Origin: Bizionia myxarmorum
GTDB lineage: Bacteria; Bacteroidota; Bacteroidia; Flavobacteriales; Flavobacteriaceae
Reading direction: 5' to 3'
Length of the DNA: 64,000 nt
NCBI RefSeq assembly: GCF_008086205.1
Contig: NZ_VSKK01000001.1
Coordinates: 930,001 to 994,000 of the forward strand
A program made the position numbers and the translations under genes. Of the stretch, positions 24,063 through 33,600 are shown in pieces; within the stretch, counting starts at the first letter, position 1; the number at the start of each line of letters is the position of its first letter. Under the pieces are notes generated by a model. The model ran no database searches. It was given only the letters and a program-made list of their open reading frames with translations, and was not told the DNA's origin.

Positions 24063-24440
24063 ATGGAAGTACAAGGAAGAATTAAGGTTATTGGTGAAAC
24101 CCAATCATTTGGTAGCAGTGGCTTTAGAAAAAGAGAAGTAGTCGTTACAACAGAAGAGCAGTACCCACAACATATAATGGTAGAATTTGTTCAAGATAAA
24201 ACCGATTTACTAAATAGCTTTCAAGCTGGACAACAAGTTAAAATCAGTATTAACTTACGCGGAAGAGAATGGGTAAACCCACAAGGTGAAACTAAATACT
24301 TCAACTCTATTCAAGGATGGCGTATTGAAGCAGCTCAAGCAGATGCTTCAAGCCCAGGAATGCCTCCAATGCCACCTGCACAAGCTTTTGAGCCTGCAAA
24401 TGATTTGAACGAAGAAGATAACGACGATTTACCATTTTAA
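24063..24440 (+). CDS. DUF3127 protein with SSB-like acidic C-terminal tail
   Basis: A 125-residue Bacteroidetes DUF3127 protein. Residues 1-90 look like a compact beta-barrel (OB-fold-like) with GRIKVIGETQSFGSSGFRKR and the closing VNPQGETKYFNSIQGWRIE. Then come a Pro/Met/Ala-rich linker and the extreme C-terminus EEDNDDLPF. An acidic run ending in DDIPF/DDLPF is the hallmark of single-strand-binding protein tails, which recruit repair and replication proteins. A nucleic-acid-binding, SSB-like role is my inference. A terminator follows. Confidence 0.8.
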   Translation: MEVQGRIKVIGETQSFGSSGFRKREVVVTTEEQYPQHIMVEFVQDKTDLLNSFQAGQQVKISINLRGREWVNPQGETKYFNSIQGWRIEAAQADASSPGMPPMPPAQAFEPANDLNEEDNDDLPF

Positions 24441-24463
24441 TGATTGGTTAAATCCCGTTTAAT

Positions 24464-24499
24464 AAACCTCAACGTTTTATAGCGTTGAGGTTTTTATTT
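24464..24499 (+). terminator. Intrinsic terminator after the DUF3127 gene
   Basis: An 11-base perfect stem AAACCTCAACG / CGTTGAGGTTT with an 8-base loop and a T-rich tail. Confidence 0.88.
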
Positions 24500-24556
24500 T
24501 TTAGAATTAAGGTGCTCGTTACATATTCAAATTAATATTATTCTAGCGGATGTCTG

Positions 24557-24614
24557 GTTGAGCGCAGTCGAAACCTAATTTATAAAACGCTATAGTTCTC
24601 GACTCCGCTCGAAC
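24557..24614. repeat. Palindromic intergenic repeat (GTTCGAGCGGAGTCGAGAAC family)
   Basis: Arms GTTGAGCGCAGTCGA (24557-24571) and TCGACTCCGCTCGAAC (24599-24614) are imperfect inverted repeats around a 27-base loop. The right arm belongs to GTTCTCGACTCCGCTCGAAC, a form I know from intergenic regions of many Flavobacteriaceae. Confidence 0.6.
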
Positions 24615-24647
24615 GGACAAAAGGGATTATTGTTATTATACTAATTT

Positions 24648-25274
24648 ATGCAATTTCTAAATGAAGATTTATGGTTTCCCGAGGTCAGCCAAGCCGATGA
24701 AGACGGTTTCTTGGCTATGGGTGGCGATTTATCGGTTGCTAGATTACTGCTTGCTTATAAATCGGGGATTTTTCCTTGGTTTGAGGCGGGACAATCCATT
24801 TTATGGTGGTCTCCAGATCCGCGTTTTGTGCTTTTTCCAGAAAACCTGAAGGTTTCAAAAAGTATGAAACAGGTTTTACGAAATGCTGATTTTACCGTTT
24901 CTATCGATCAAGATTTTAATCAAGTTATTACGGAGTGCTCAAATGCCAAACGTAATGGACAAGCTGGAACTTGGATTACGGACAGTATGATTGCTGCTTA
25001 TAATGACTTGCATGAAGCTAGTTATGCTAAATCAGTTGAGGTTTGGCAGAATGAGGAATTAGTAGGTGGTTTTTATGGTGTAGATATAGGAAATGGCGTG
25101 TTCTGTGGCGAAAGTATGTTTGCCAAAGTCAGCAATGCCAGTAAAGTGGCTTTTATTACCTTTATTCAAAATACAAATTATAAGTTAATTGATTGTCAAG
25201 TGTATACCAATCATTTGGAACGCTTGGGTGCGGAAGATATTTCGAGAGAGGAATTTTTGAGTTATCTATTATAA
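24648..25274 (+). CDS. aat: Leucyl/phenylalanyl-tRNA-protein transferase
   Basis: A 208-residue Aat of usual length that adds Leu or Phe from tRNA to N-terminal Arg/Lys of proteins for N-degron turnover. Conserved segments are LWFPEVSQADEDGFLAMGG near the N-terminus, YKSGIFPWFEAGQSILWWSP near 40-60, and GGFYGVDIGNGVFCGESMF near 140-160. Single gene with a convergent neighbour. Confidence 0.95.
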   Translation: MQFLNEDLWFPEVSQADEDGFLAMGGDLSVARLLLAYKSGIFPWFEAGQSILWWSPDPRFVLFPENLKVSKSMKQVLRNADFTVSIDQDFNQVITECSNAKRNGQAGTWITDSMIAAYNDLHEASYAKSVEVWQNEELVGGFYGVDIGNGVFCGESMFAKVSNASKVAFITFIQNTNYKLIDCQVYTNHLERLGAEDISREEFLSYLL

Positions 25275-25277
25275 ATT

Positions 25278-25841
25278 TCAAACCTCATTATGCCTAAAAC
25301 AAGCAACTTCATGATCATTCACCAAACCGGTAGCCTGCATAAAAGCGTACATAACAGTTGAACCTACAAATTTAAATCCGCGTTTTTTTAAGTCCTTACT
25401 TATAGCGTCAGAAATTGGTGAGGTTGTTGGGGCATCTTTGTAGTTTACCACTTTGTTTTTTATCGGTTTTTCATTTACAAAATTCCAAATATAATTACTG
25501 AAACTGCCGAATTCCTCTTGAATTTCCATAAATAATTTTGCGTTGGTAACCGTGCCATTTACTTTCAGTTTATTTCTAACAATGCCTGCATCTTGTAGTA
25601 AATTGTCAATTTTTGGTTGCTTATAATTTGCTATCTTTTTATAGTTGAAATCATCAAACGCTTTTTTGAAATTTTCTCGCTTGCGTAAAATAGTAATCCA
25701 ACTTAAACCCGCTTGAAAAGTTTCTAACACTAGAAATTCAAAGAATATACCGTCATCAAAAACGGGAACACCCCAATCTGTATCGTGATAGGCTTCGTAT
25801 AAAGTATCGCCAACACACCATTGGCATTTATGTTTCGTCAT
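25278..25841 (-). CDS. tag: DNA-3-methyladenine glycosylase I
   Basis: A 187-residue Tag enzyme that removes 3-methyladenine from alkylated DNA. The N-terminus KCQWCVGDTLYEAYHDTDWG and the C-terminal NDHEVACFRH hold the zinc-snap ligands (Cys and His early, His and Cys late) as in E. coli Tag. The catalytic-region segment FEFLVLETFQAGLSWITIL is well conserved. Converges on aat with 3 bases between the stops. Confidence 0.96.
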   Translation of the reverse strand: MTKHKCQWCVGDTLYEAYHDTDWGVPVFDDGIFFEFLVLETFQAGLSWITILRKRENFKKAFDDFNYKKIANYKQPKIDNLLQDAGIVRNKLKVNGTVTNAKLFMEIQEEFGSFSNYIWNFVNEKPIKNKVVNYKDAPTTSPISDAISKDLKKRGFKFVGSTVMYAFMQATGLVNDHEVACFRHNEV

Positions 25842-25963
25842 CCTTATTTAAATTGAATTTAAAGATAAGATAGTTATGATATATGTCATAATTAAACAGT
25901 AGAAAACACCCTAATTTTGTATGTTGTGTAATATCTGTTACATAGTTTAAAGCAATAAGTTAG

Positions 25964-25971
25964 TACCTTTG
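25964..25971 (+). promoter_or_regulatory. -7 element of the thioredoxin-like gene
   Basis: TACCTTTG, an exact TAnnTTTG match 26 bases before the ATG. Confidence 0.5.
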
Positions 25972-25997
25972 TAATTCCAAATAATGACCTATATTTT

Positions 25998-26618
25998 ATG
26001 GAAATATTAAACGATACCGAAATTTCAAATATCATTAAAACGAGTTTGAAAACCAGTTATAATTATGCCGATTACCGCGATTTAGTGATTAATCTAGTAG
26101 CCAAAGAATCCACTACGGGCGACGATAAATCTGAAGAGATGGTAGAATATACCAAGCTTAATGATAAGCGTATGAAACGTTGGGATAAAACCATTAAACT
26201 CTCTGAAGAAACTCTGGCGCGTTTAGCTAATTTTAAAGGAAATGTTACCTGGGTTGTTATCACAGAAAGTTGGTGTGGCGACGCTGCTCATGTGGTTCCT
26301 GCTATGGCGAAATTAGCAGAGCAGAATACGAAAATTGGTTTAAAATTGGTTTTACGCGATGACCATGACCTCTTGATGAATCAATTTTTAACTAATGGTG
26401 GAAAGTCGGTTCCAAAATTAATTATGGTGGATACACAAACGAATGACGTGTTAGATACGTTTGGACCTCGTCCAGCAGCTGCTACAAAATTAGTAGCCGA
26501 TTATAAGGCAAAACATGGAATGATAACACCAGAATTTAAAGAGGATTTACAAGTATGGTATAATCAAGATAAAGGTCAAAGCACAGTGTCTGATTTATTG
26601 AAAATGTTAGGGGTTTAA
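25998..26618 (+). CDS. Thioredoxin-fold protein with a single active-site cysteine
   Basis: A 206-residue Thioredoxin_9-type protein. The fold is visible as WVVITESWCGDAAHVVPAMAKLAEQ followed by the GGKSVPKLIMVD (cis-Pro) strand. The position of the CxxC pair reads WCGDAA, so only the first cysteine is kept, which argues against disulfide exchange of the classical kind. No signal peptide, so cytoplasmic. Its stop codon shares the tetranucleotide TTAA with the stop of the convergent TonB-like gene. Confidence 0.82.
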   Translation: MEILNDTEISNIIKTSLKTSYNYADYRDLVINLVAKESTTGDDKSEEMVEYTKLNDKRMKRWDKTIKLSEETLARLANFKGNVTWVVITESWCGDAAHVVPAMAKLAEQNTKIGLKLVLRDDHDLLMNQFLTNGGKSVPKLIMVDTQTNDVLDTFGPRPAAATKLVADYKAKHGMITPEFKEDLQVWYNQDKGQSTVSDLLKMLGV

Positions 26619-27337
26619 CGTTTGCCTTCAAAATAAAAAGTGATGGAGCCTAGTTGCGTAGGTTTAGAGTTATCTATGCTAAAACGCGACTGATTGGCAT
26701 AATCAAGCGCATGTTCTTGTAGGCAGTTATTGTCTGCAGATGCGCTAGAATTAATAGTCGATTTTATTACGATTCCTTTATAATTAACGGTGATATTGAC
26801 AACAACTTTGCCCCCCGTTTCACATAAGTAAATGGGCGTTGGCAAGTATTTATGCGTTCTATCCACCAATGAATAATGCATAGTACTTTTTTTATTAACA
26901 GATTGTGCGGCAATATTTCCCTGCTGCTGTTTAAGAATCGCGTTAGCTTCGTTATAAGATGATAATACATCTTCGTCTATTTCCGAGCTAGAACCCGTTC
27001 CTGAATTTTGGCTCGTGCTTTGTTCCGCCGGTGCTTCTTGCTTGGTATATTCGTAATCTTTTGGTGGCGCAATGGGTTGGTAAGCTTGTGCGAATGATTT
27101 ATACTTTTTAGTTTCGTTAAAAGCCTTATTGGTTTCAGCTTTATCGGACTGCTCGGCTGCTAGTTTTTCTATGGCTTCAGCTTCTAATTCTTCTACCGTT
27201 TTAGGTTCCATAACATAATAGCTTTCGGCTAATTTCTCACTATGTTGGTTTATGTGAAAGCCAAATAGCAGCATTAAAACCGTTCCCGATATTAACCCTG
27301 TAAGAATTGCTGCTTTATGTTGATCTGAAAGTTTCAA
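26615..27337 (-). CDS. TonB-like energy-transducer protein
   Basis: A 240-residue protein with one N-terminal membrane anchor (about 9-27), a long polar, Glu/Lys/Ser-rich periplasmic spacer (about 40-140) and a C-terminal TonB-like beta domain (YLCETGGKVVVNITVNYKGIVIKSTINSS... split: GGKVVVNITVNYKGIV and SITFYFEGKR). It lacks a Pro-Lys/Pro-Glu repeat. It may couple ExbBD to an outer-membrane receptor, but partners are not adjacent. Last in the minus-strand series after truB, 58 bases downstream of it. Confidence 0.72.
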   Translation of the reverse strand: MKLSDQHKAAILTGLISGTVLMLLFGFHINQHSEKLAESYYVMEPKTVEELEAEAIEKLAAEQSDKAETNKAFNETKKYKSFAQAYQPIAPPKDYEYTKQEAPAEQSTSQNSGTGSSSEIDEDVLSSYNEANAILKQQQGNIAAQSVNKKSTMHYSLVDRTHKYLPTPIYLCETGGKVVVNITVNYKGIVIKSTINSSASADNNCLQEHALDYANQSRFSIDNSKPTQLGSITFYFEGKR

Positions 27338-27395
27338 TACCTGTAAAGTGTCTTTTTTTAGAATGATTTATCAGGGTAATATACGTAAAAAGACG

Positions 27396-28091
27396 CTATT
27401 TAGTTGTTAAGCTTTCTATAAAGGCTTCGGGAGTTAAGGCATTGTCTACATGGAATTCGCCAATTTTAGTCCGTCTTAAAACCGATAAATGCCCACCAGA
27501 ATCTAATGCTTTTCCAAAATCATGAGCCAAAGAACGAATGTAAGTGCCTTTGCTGCAAACCACCCGGAACTCAATATTTAAACCGTCAATTTTGGTTATT
27601 TCAAAAGTAGAAATTTGAATACGACGCGAACTAATTTCAACGGCTTCACCTGCACGGGCAAATTCATATAAGCGTTTGCCTTCTTTTTTAATAGCGGAAA
27701 AAACAGGAGGAAACTGATCAATTTCACCAATAAACTGTTTGGTGGCTTCATGAATCATGGTTTCTGAAATATGTTCTGTAGGGAAGGTTTCATCTATTTC
27801 AGTCTCCAAATCATAAGATGGCGTGCTGCTACCTAAAACAATAGTTCCTGTATATTCTTTGTCTTGACCTTGATAAATATGGATTTCTTTGGTCATTTTA
27901 CCCGTGCAGATAATAAGTAAACCCATAGCCAGCGGATCTAAAGTGCCCGCATGACCTACTTTTATTTTCTTAATATTATGAGCGTGGCGAATTTCCCAAC
28001 GTAGCTTATTTACAACTTGAAAAGAAGTCCAATTTAAAGGTTTGTCTATAAGTAAAACTTGTCCAGATTGAAAGTGTTCAGCAGTCTTCAT
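27396..28091 (-). CDS. truB: tRNA pseudouridine(55) synthase TruB
   Basis: A 231-residue TruB that makes pseudouridine 55 in the T-loop of tRNA. Catalytic Asp52 sits in KVGHAGTLDPLAMG, and the later GTYIRSLAHDFGKAL is conserved. It is shorter than the E. coli enzyme and lacks the C-terminal PUA domain, as in many Bacteroidetes. The ATG at 28091 (MKTAEHFQSG) is preferred over 28130, which would overlap uppP by 38 bases. One base separates it from the uppP stop. Confidence 0.95.
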   Translation of the reverse strand: MKTAEHFQSGQVLLIDKPLNWTSFQVVNKLRWEIRHAHNIKKIKVGHAGTLDPLAMGLLIICTGKMTKEIHIYQGQDKEYTGTIVLGSSTPSYDLETEIDETFPTEHISETMIHEATKQFIGEIDQFPPVFSAIKKEGKRLYEFARAGEAVEISSRRIQISTFEITKIDGLNIEFRVVCSKGTYIRSLAHDFGKALDSGGHLSVLRRTKIGEFHVDNALTPEAFIESLTTK

Positions 28092-28092
28092 A

Positions 28093-28887
28093 TTAGTTAG
28101 CGAAGGTGTAAATGATAGCAATAACACCAACTACAGCGCAATAAATAGCAAAATAAGACAGTTTACTTTTCTTCACTAGCGAAATCATCCAAGTACAAGC
28201 AAATAATCCGGCTACAAAAGCGGCTATAAAACCAGCGCTTAAAAAGGTGAAGTTAGACGTTTCATAAGTTAAATTACCACTTAAAAGATCTTTAGCAATT
28301 TTGCCAAAAATAAGAGGAACCACCATCAAGAATGAAAAGCGCGCAGCTCGCGTTTTATCATTTCCTAATAACACAGATGTAGAAATAGTTGCACCTGAGC
28401 GTGAAATTCCTGGAAGCATTGCAATAGCTTGCGAAATGCCAATTATAAAAGCATTTTTAAAACTTACTTTTTTATGGGTGTCTTTTGCTTTGTCTGCCAA
28501 AAAAAGTAAGGCGGCTGTAACCAATAGCATGCAACCGACTAAAAGAATATTACCACCAAAAAGACTTTCTAATTGCTCTTCGAAAAAGAGCCCTACAATT
28601 ACTGCAGGAATCATGGAAAGCGCAATTTTAGAAACGAACTGCAAATCTTCATTCCATTCAAATTTCAGCACACCTTTAAGGAGTAGCCAAATATCTTTTC
28701 TGAACACAACCATTGTACTTAAAGCCGTTGCGAAGTGCAAAACAACCGTGAACAGAAGGCTTTCTTTTGGCATGGAATTATCGCCTAAAATGGCTTTTCC
28801 TATTTCTAAATGACCACTGGAAGAGACCGGCAAAAATTCGGTAAGACCTTGTATTACGCCAAGAATTATTGAATCAGTAATATCCAT
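28093..28887 (-). CDS. uppP: Undecaprenyl-diphosphate phosphatase UppP (BacA)
   Basis: A 264-residue inner-membrane enzyme that recycles undecaprenyl pyrophosphate for peptidoglycan and O-polymer synthesis. Both catalytic motifs are seen: EFLPVSSSGHLEI at residues 17-29 and GISRSGATIS near 160. About eight hydrophobic helices. It lies in the ftsX-DUF3098-uppP-truB order that is conserved in Flavobacteria. Confidence 0.97.
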   Translation of the reverse strand: MDITDSIILGVIQGLTEFLPVSSSGHLEIGKAILGDNSMPKESLLFTVVLHFATALSTMVVFRKDIWLLLKGVLKFEWNEDLQFVSKIALSMIPAVIVGLFFEEQLESLFGGNILLVGCMLLVTAALLFLADKAKDTHKKVSFKNAFIIGISQAIAMLPGISRSGATISTSVLLGNDKTRAARFSFLMVVPLIFGKIAKDLLSGNLTYETSNFTFLSAGFIAAFVAGLFACTWMISLVKKSKLSYFAIYCAVVGVIAIIYTFAN

Positions 28888-28941
28888 AGGATAGACATAT
28901 TAACGTTTAAAAATCAAACAAATAAGGATTAACGATGTGAC

Positions 28942-29196
28942 TTATTTTTTATTTGGATTTAGTAGAATAGCATAAACTTCAATAGCAAAACCAATTAAAA
29001 CTAAAGTTGGCGCTAAACGAATACGACGGAAATTAAATATTTCTGGGTTAAAAACATTAGGATCATCGCTACCGCCACCAGACATAAGAATAAATCCAAG
29101 AGCAATGCATCCTAAACCAATTAACATGAATGTGTAATTTTTTCTTCCGAATACAAAGTCGGTTTGAATATCTTCTTTACGTTTTTGCTCGCCCAT
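28942..29196 (-). CDS. DUF3098 small membrane protein
   Basis: An 84-residue protein with two membrane helices (about 22-40 and 59-78) and the Bacteroidetes DUF3098 layout, including the segment FVFGRKNYTFMLIGLGCIALGF and a short GGGSDDPN loop between helices (quoted in parts; first is NYTFMLIGLGCIALGF). Function unknown. The constant position between ftsX and uppP points to cell-envelope or division work. Confidence 0.82.
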   Translation of the reverse strand: MGEQKRKEDIQTDFVFGRKNYTFMLIGLGCIALGFILMSGGGSDDPNVFNPEIFNFRRIRLAPTLVLIGFAIEVYAILLNPNKK

Positions 29197-29205
29197 AATT
29201 CTTAA

Positions 29206-29587
29206 TTAATCTTTCGAAACTTCTGATCCTGTTGAAAATTCTGTAAATATAATAGTATCATCAATAGCTAATTGTGACATGATGTACTTAGCCATCTTTT
29301 TGGCAAATGCAAAGTAACTGATTTATTTAAAACTTTAACGTTAAGAGATTCTAAATTTAAAACCAGTTCTAAACCATTATCAATGTAGAAAGTTTCATCT
29401 GTATCACTTGTTAAAATAATATCGTTGGAAGAGCCTTCACTCAACTCAATTATTCTTACAGTTTGAACTATACAAGACTCCGGAGTTGGATTAGAAACTA
29501 ACAATTTTTTTTGCGACTACAAATCCGAAAATTCCGACTAGAAATGCAATTCCGGCATAAATAAGTGTTTTTTATCTCTGTTTTTCT
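29206..29587 (-). pseudogene. Decayed membrane-anchored protein gene between ftsX and DUF3098
   Basis: Three pieces of one protein lie in three frames on the minus strand: a membrane helix LIYAGIAFLVGIFGFVVAKK (about 29580-29505), a body beginning LLVSNPTPESCIVQ and ending NKSVTLHLPK (about 29504-29300), and a tail MAKYIMSQLAIDDTIIFTEF ending at the stop at 29206. Each break falls on a homopolymer: T-run at 29567-29573, eight T at 29505-29512, five T at 29297-29301. A protein of about 120 residues, of a type I believe occurs as a hypothetical in Flavobacteria, is therefore broken or misread. No start codon is clear. Confidence 0.65.
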
Positions 29588-30466
29588 TTAGTAATACAAT
29601 TGATCGGTTTTTAAATTCAGGAAACGCTGGGTTGCTATAAAAGTGCTAATCCACGTAATTATAATGCCTAAAACAAAAATACCCGCAAACAAAAGCCCTA
29701 ATAATATGTGGTTATTTAAAAGTTCTAATTCCGGAAAGGTTTTATTAATATAATATAGAACGATAGCCATACCAATCATAGCTAGTACGGCACCAATAAA
29801 ACCTAAACGCACACTTTTCCAAACGAAAGGACGTCTAATAAACTGCTTGGTAGCACCAACCATTTGCATGGTTTTAATGGTAAATCTTTTAGCATAAACG
29901 GATAATCGAATAGAGCTATTAATTAATAAAACGGCGATTATGGTAAACAAACCGCTTATAACTAATATCCAAAAACTAATTTTCTTGACATTGTCATTCA
30001 TCAAGTTTACCAAATCATTGTCATAACGAACTTCGTCCACAAAACTTTTGGAAAGTGCTTCTTGTGCAATAACATCTAATTGTTCAGCTGTAACAAAATC
30101 AGCTTTTACATGAACATCAATGGAGTTTTGAAGCGGATTATAACCTAAAAAAGCCATGAAATCTTCGCCGTTTTCAGCTTTCATTGATTCTGCTGCCTGT
30201 TCTTTAGAAACAAATTCGGTAGATTTTACATAATCGGCCATAGCTAAACTCTTTTCTAGCTGTTTCGTTTCCACTTCCTTGGCTGTATCTTTTAAATAAA
30301 TGGTAACGACCACTTGTTCTTTAAAGTGATCAGAAACTTTTTTGGCATTTAAAACCAGCATCCCCAATAAACCCAAAAGGAATAAAACCAGACCAATACT
30401 TAATACCACCGAAAAATACGAGGATATTAATCGGCGTTTTTGATACTTCTCAAAAGATGAACTCAT
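29588..30466 (-). CDS. ftsX: Cell-division protein FtsX
   Basis: A 292-residue FtsX: N-terminal helix (about 15-38), an extracytoplasmic domain of ~130 residues, then three helices (about 165-190, 215-245, 255-280) as in the FtsEX permease fold. FtsX with the ATPase FtsE controls peptidoglycan hydrolases at the septum. ftsE is not in this window. It is the first gene of the minus-strand operon leading to uppP and truB. Confidence 0.93.
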   Translation of the reverse strand: MSSSFEKYQKRRLISSYFSVVLSIGLVLFLLGLLGMLVLNAKKVSDHFKEQVVVTIYLKDTAKEVETKQLEKSLAMADYVKSTEFVSKEQAAESMKAENGEDFMAFLGYNPLQNSIDVHVKADFVTAEQLDVIAQEALSKSFVDEVRYDNDLVNLMNDNVKKISFWILVISGLFTIIAVLLINSSIRLSVYAKRFTIKTMQMVGATKQFIRRPFVWKSVRLGFIGAVLAMIGMAIVLYYINKTFPELELLNNHILLGLLFAGIFVLGIIITWISTFIATQRFLNLKTDQLYY

Positions 30467-30558
30467 AGATACAATGCATTATTGGTGTAAAAATATAAAA
30501 GAAATCCAATTCCTTAAGGATTACAACGTTTAAACTTTTAACATTGTTATAATAAGTT

Positions 30559-30566
30559 TAAATTTG
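30559..30566 (+). promoter_or_regulatory. -7 element of leuS
   Basis: TAAATTTG, an exact TAnnTTTG match, giving a leader of about 115 bases before leuS. Confidence 0.4.
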
Positions 30567-30687
30567 CGCATTAAAAAATGCTTGGAAAGGACGGAATTGC
30601 AAAGCTATTGATGATTTAGTTGATAAATGCTTTACAGACTGTCATTTTTTGATAAAATATAGGTCAACTTACGATACAAAATTAGTT

Positions 30688-33600
30688 ATGCAGTACACTT
30701 TCAACGACATAGAGGCCAAATGGCAAAAATATTGGGTAGAAAACGAAACGTTTAAAGCCGAAAATCAATCGGATAAACCCAAATATTACGTATTAGATAT
30801 GTTTCCGTATCCTAGTGGTGCAGGGCTTCATGTAGGTCATCCGCTTGGTTATATTGCCAGTGATATTTACGCACGTTACAAACGTCATAAAGGTTTTAAT
30901 GTATTGCATCCGCAAGGATATGATAGTTTTGGTTTGCCTGCGGAACAATATGCTATTCAAACAGGTCAACATCCTGCACTTACAACGGAAGAAAACATAA
31001 AAACCTATAGACGCCAATTAGATCAAATAGGATTTTCATTTGATTGGAGTCGGGAAGTGCGCACATCAGACCCCAATTATTATAAATGGACCCAGTGGAT
31101 TTTTATTCAATTATATGAATCTTGGTATAATAATGATACTCAAAAAGCAGAACCGATTGAAACCTTAATGTCGAAATTTTCTTCGGAAGGAAATACGGCA
31201 GTTCATGCAGCCTGTGATGCTGATGTTGAAACATTTTCTGCAGAAGATTGGAGCAGCTTTTCTTCAAAAAAACAGCAAGAAATTTTATTACAATATAGAT
31301 TAACCTATTTAGCGGAAACTGAAGTGAATTGGTGTCCTGCTTTAGGGACCGTTTTAGCCAATGATGAAATTGTAAACGGTGTTTCCGAACGTGGAAGTCA
31401 TCCAGTGATGCGGAAGAAAATGACGCAATGGTCTATGCGGATTTCAGCTTATTCGGAACGTTTGTTGCAAGGTTTAGATACTATTGATTGGACGGATTCA
31501 TTAAAGGAAAGTCAACGCAATTGGATTGGGAAATCCATTGGAGCTATGGCGAATTTCAAAGTTATTCCAAATGTCACCTTGAGTGCAGTCGATGGGTCTC
31601 GGGAAGTTTCGGTTTTCACAACCCGTCCTGACACTATTTTCGGTGTCTCATTTATGACATTGGCGCCAGAACATGAATTGGTTTCGCAAATTACAACTCC
31701 AGAGCAAAAAGATGCGGTTGAAGCCTATATTCAAAGTACTTCAAAACGAAGTGAACGTGAACGTATGGCCGATGTTAAAACCATTTCAGGTGTTTTTACA
31801 GGCGCTTATGCGGAACATCCTTTTTCTAAAGAACCTATTCCTATTTGGATTGGCGATTACGTTTTAGCAGGTTACGGAACAGGAGCAGTTATGTCTGTTC
31901 CTTGCGGTGATCAACGTGATTATGCTTTTGCTAAACACTTTAATATTCCAATTCCTAATGTTTTTGAAGGCGGAGATATTTCGGAAGAAGCTTTTACTGA
32001 AAAAGAAAAAACAATTATTACGAATTCAGATTTCTTAAATGGCTTACCTTATAATAAAGCCATGAAGCGTGCTATTTTCGAATTAGAAAAAATAGGTCAA
32101 GGCGAAGGAAAAACAAATTATAGGTTACGTGATTCCGTATTTTCTAGACAACGCTATTGGGGTGAGCCGTTTCCAGTTTATTATGTAAATGGTATGCCGC
32201 AGATGATTGATAAAGCACATTTGCCAATCCGTTTGCCAGAAGTCGAGAAATATTTGCCAACTGAAACAGGCGAACCACCTTTAGGTCGTGCTGATGTTTG
32301 GGCTTGGGATGCGAAAAAGTGTTCAGTTGTCAGTAATCAGTTGATAGATGATGAAGCCGTGTTTCCTTTAGAACTGAATACTATGCCAGGTTGGGCAGGA
32401 AGTTCTTGGTATTTTTTCAGATATATGGACGCGAACAACGACTTGGATTTTGCAAGTGAAGACGCCCTTAAATATTGGGAGAACGTTGATTTATATATCG
32501 GTGGAAGTGAGCATGCAACAGGACATTTATTATACTCCCGTTTTTGGGTGAAGTTTATGAAGGATCGCGGTTTTGTTGGCGTTGAAGAACCTTTCAAAAA
32601 ACTGATAAACCAAGGGATGATATTAGGAACAAGTGCTTTTGTATATCGCTTGAGCTATATGTTTCTAAACCCTAAAGTAGAAGAGGCTGTAGGTTCCAAA
32701 ATTCTAAAGAAATTGCAAAACATTTATATTTCGCATTCGGAATTTATCAGTAAAGGGGATTTAGCTTCAGATAAAGACGCTTTAAAACGCCTTAAAAATA
32801 CACTTGCCGAAATAGCTGGTTTACCAAATGCCGATACTTTAGAAAATTTAATAGTCGTGCCTTTACCAATTCACGTAAAAGTTCAGTATATAAATGCTTC
32901 TGATGAATTGGATATCGCTGGATTAAAAACAGATGGCGAATTTGGTGACGATTATAAAGATGCTATTTTTATAGGAGAAAAAGGCGATATAATTGATGGG
33001 AATAGCGACGTTTATAAAGTGGGTCGTGAGGTTGAAAAAATGTCTAAATCTAAATACAATGTGGTAAATCCAGATAGTATTTGTGAGGATTATGGCGCGG
33101 ATAGTTTACGTCTTTACGAAATGTTTCTTGGTCCATTGGAACAATACAAACCTTGGAATACGGCGGGTATTACAGGTGTTCATGGTTTTCTTAAAAAACT
33201 TTGGAAATTGTATGTTGATGATACTGGTATTAAAGTTTCAGACACAGACCCATCAAAAGACCATTTAAAGACATTACATAAAACCATCAAAAAAGTAGAA
33301 GAAGATATTGAGAGTTTTTCATTTAATACATCTGTTTCTACATTTATGATTGCTGTTAATGAACTGACTGCTCAAAAATGCACAAGTCGTTCTATTTTAG
33401 AACCCCTTATTGTTTTAATGTCGCCATATGCGCCACATATAGCAGAAGAGTTATGGAGTCAATTGGGTCATAATAGCTCTATTTCAACAGCGGCTTTTCC
33501 AAAATTTGAAGCCAAGCATTTGGTGGAAAGTAGCAAGAATTATCCAATTTCTTTTAATGGTAAAATGCGTTTTACATTAGAATTACCAATGGATCTTAAT

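Noticed and set aside
29268-29504. Independent 78-residue gene
   Set aside because: It has no proper start and matches the middle of a frameshifted protein with pieces on both sides; treated as a pseudogene.
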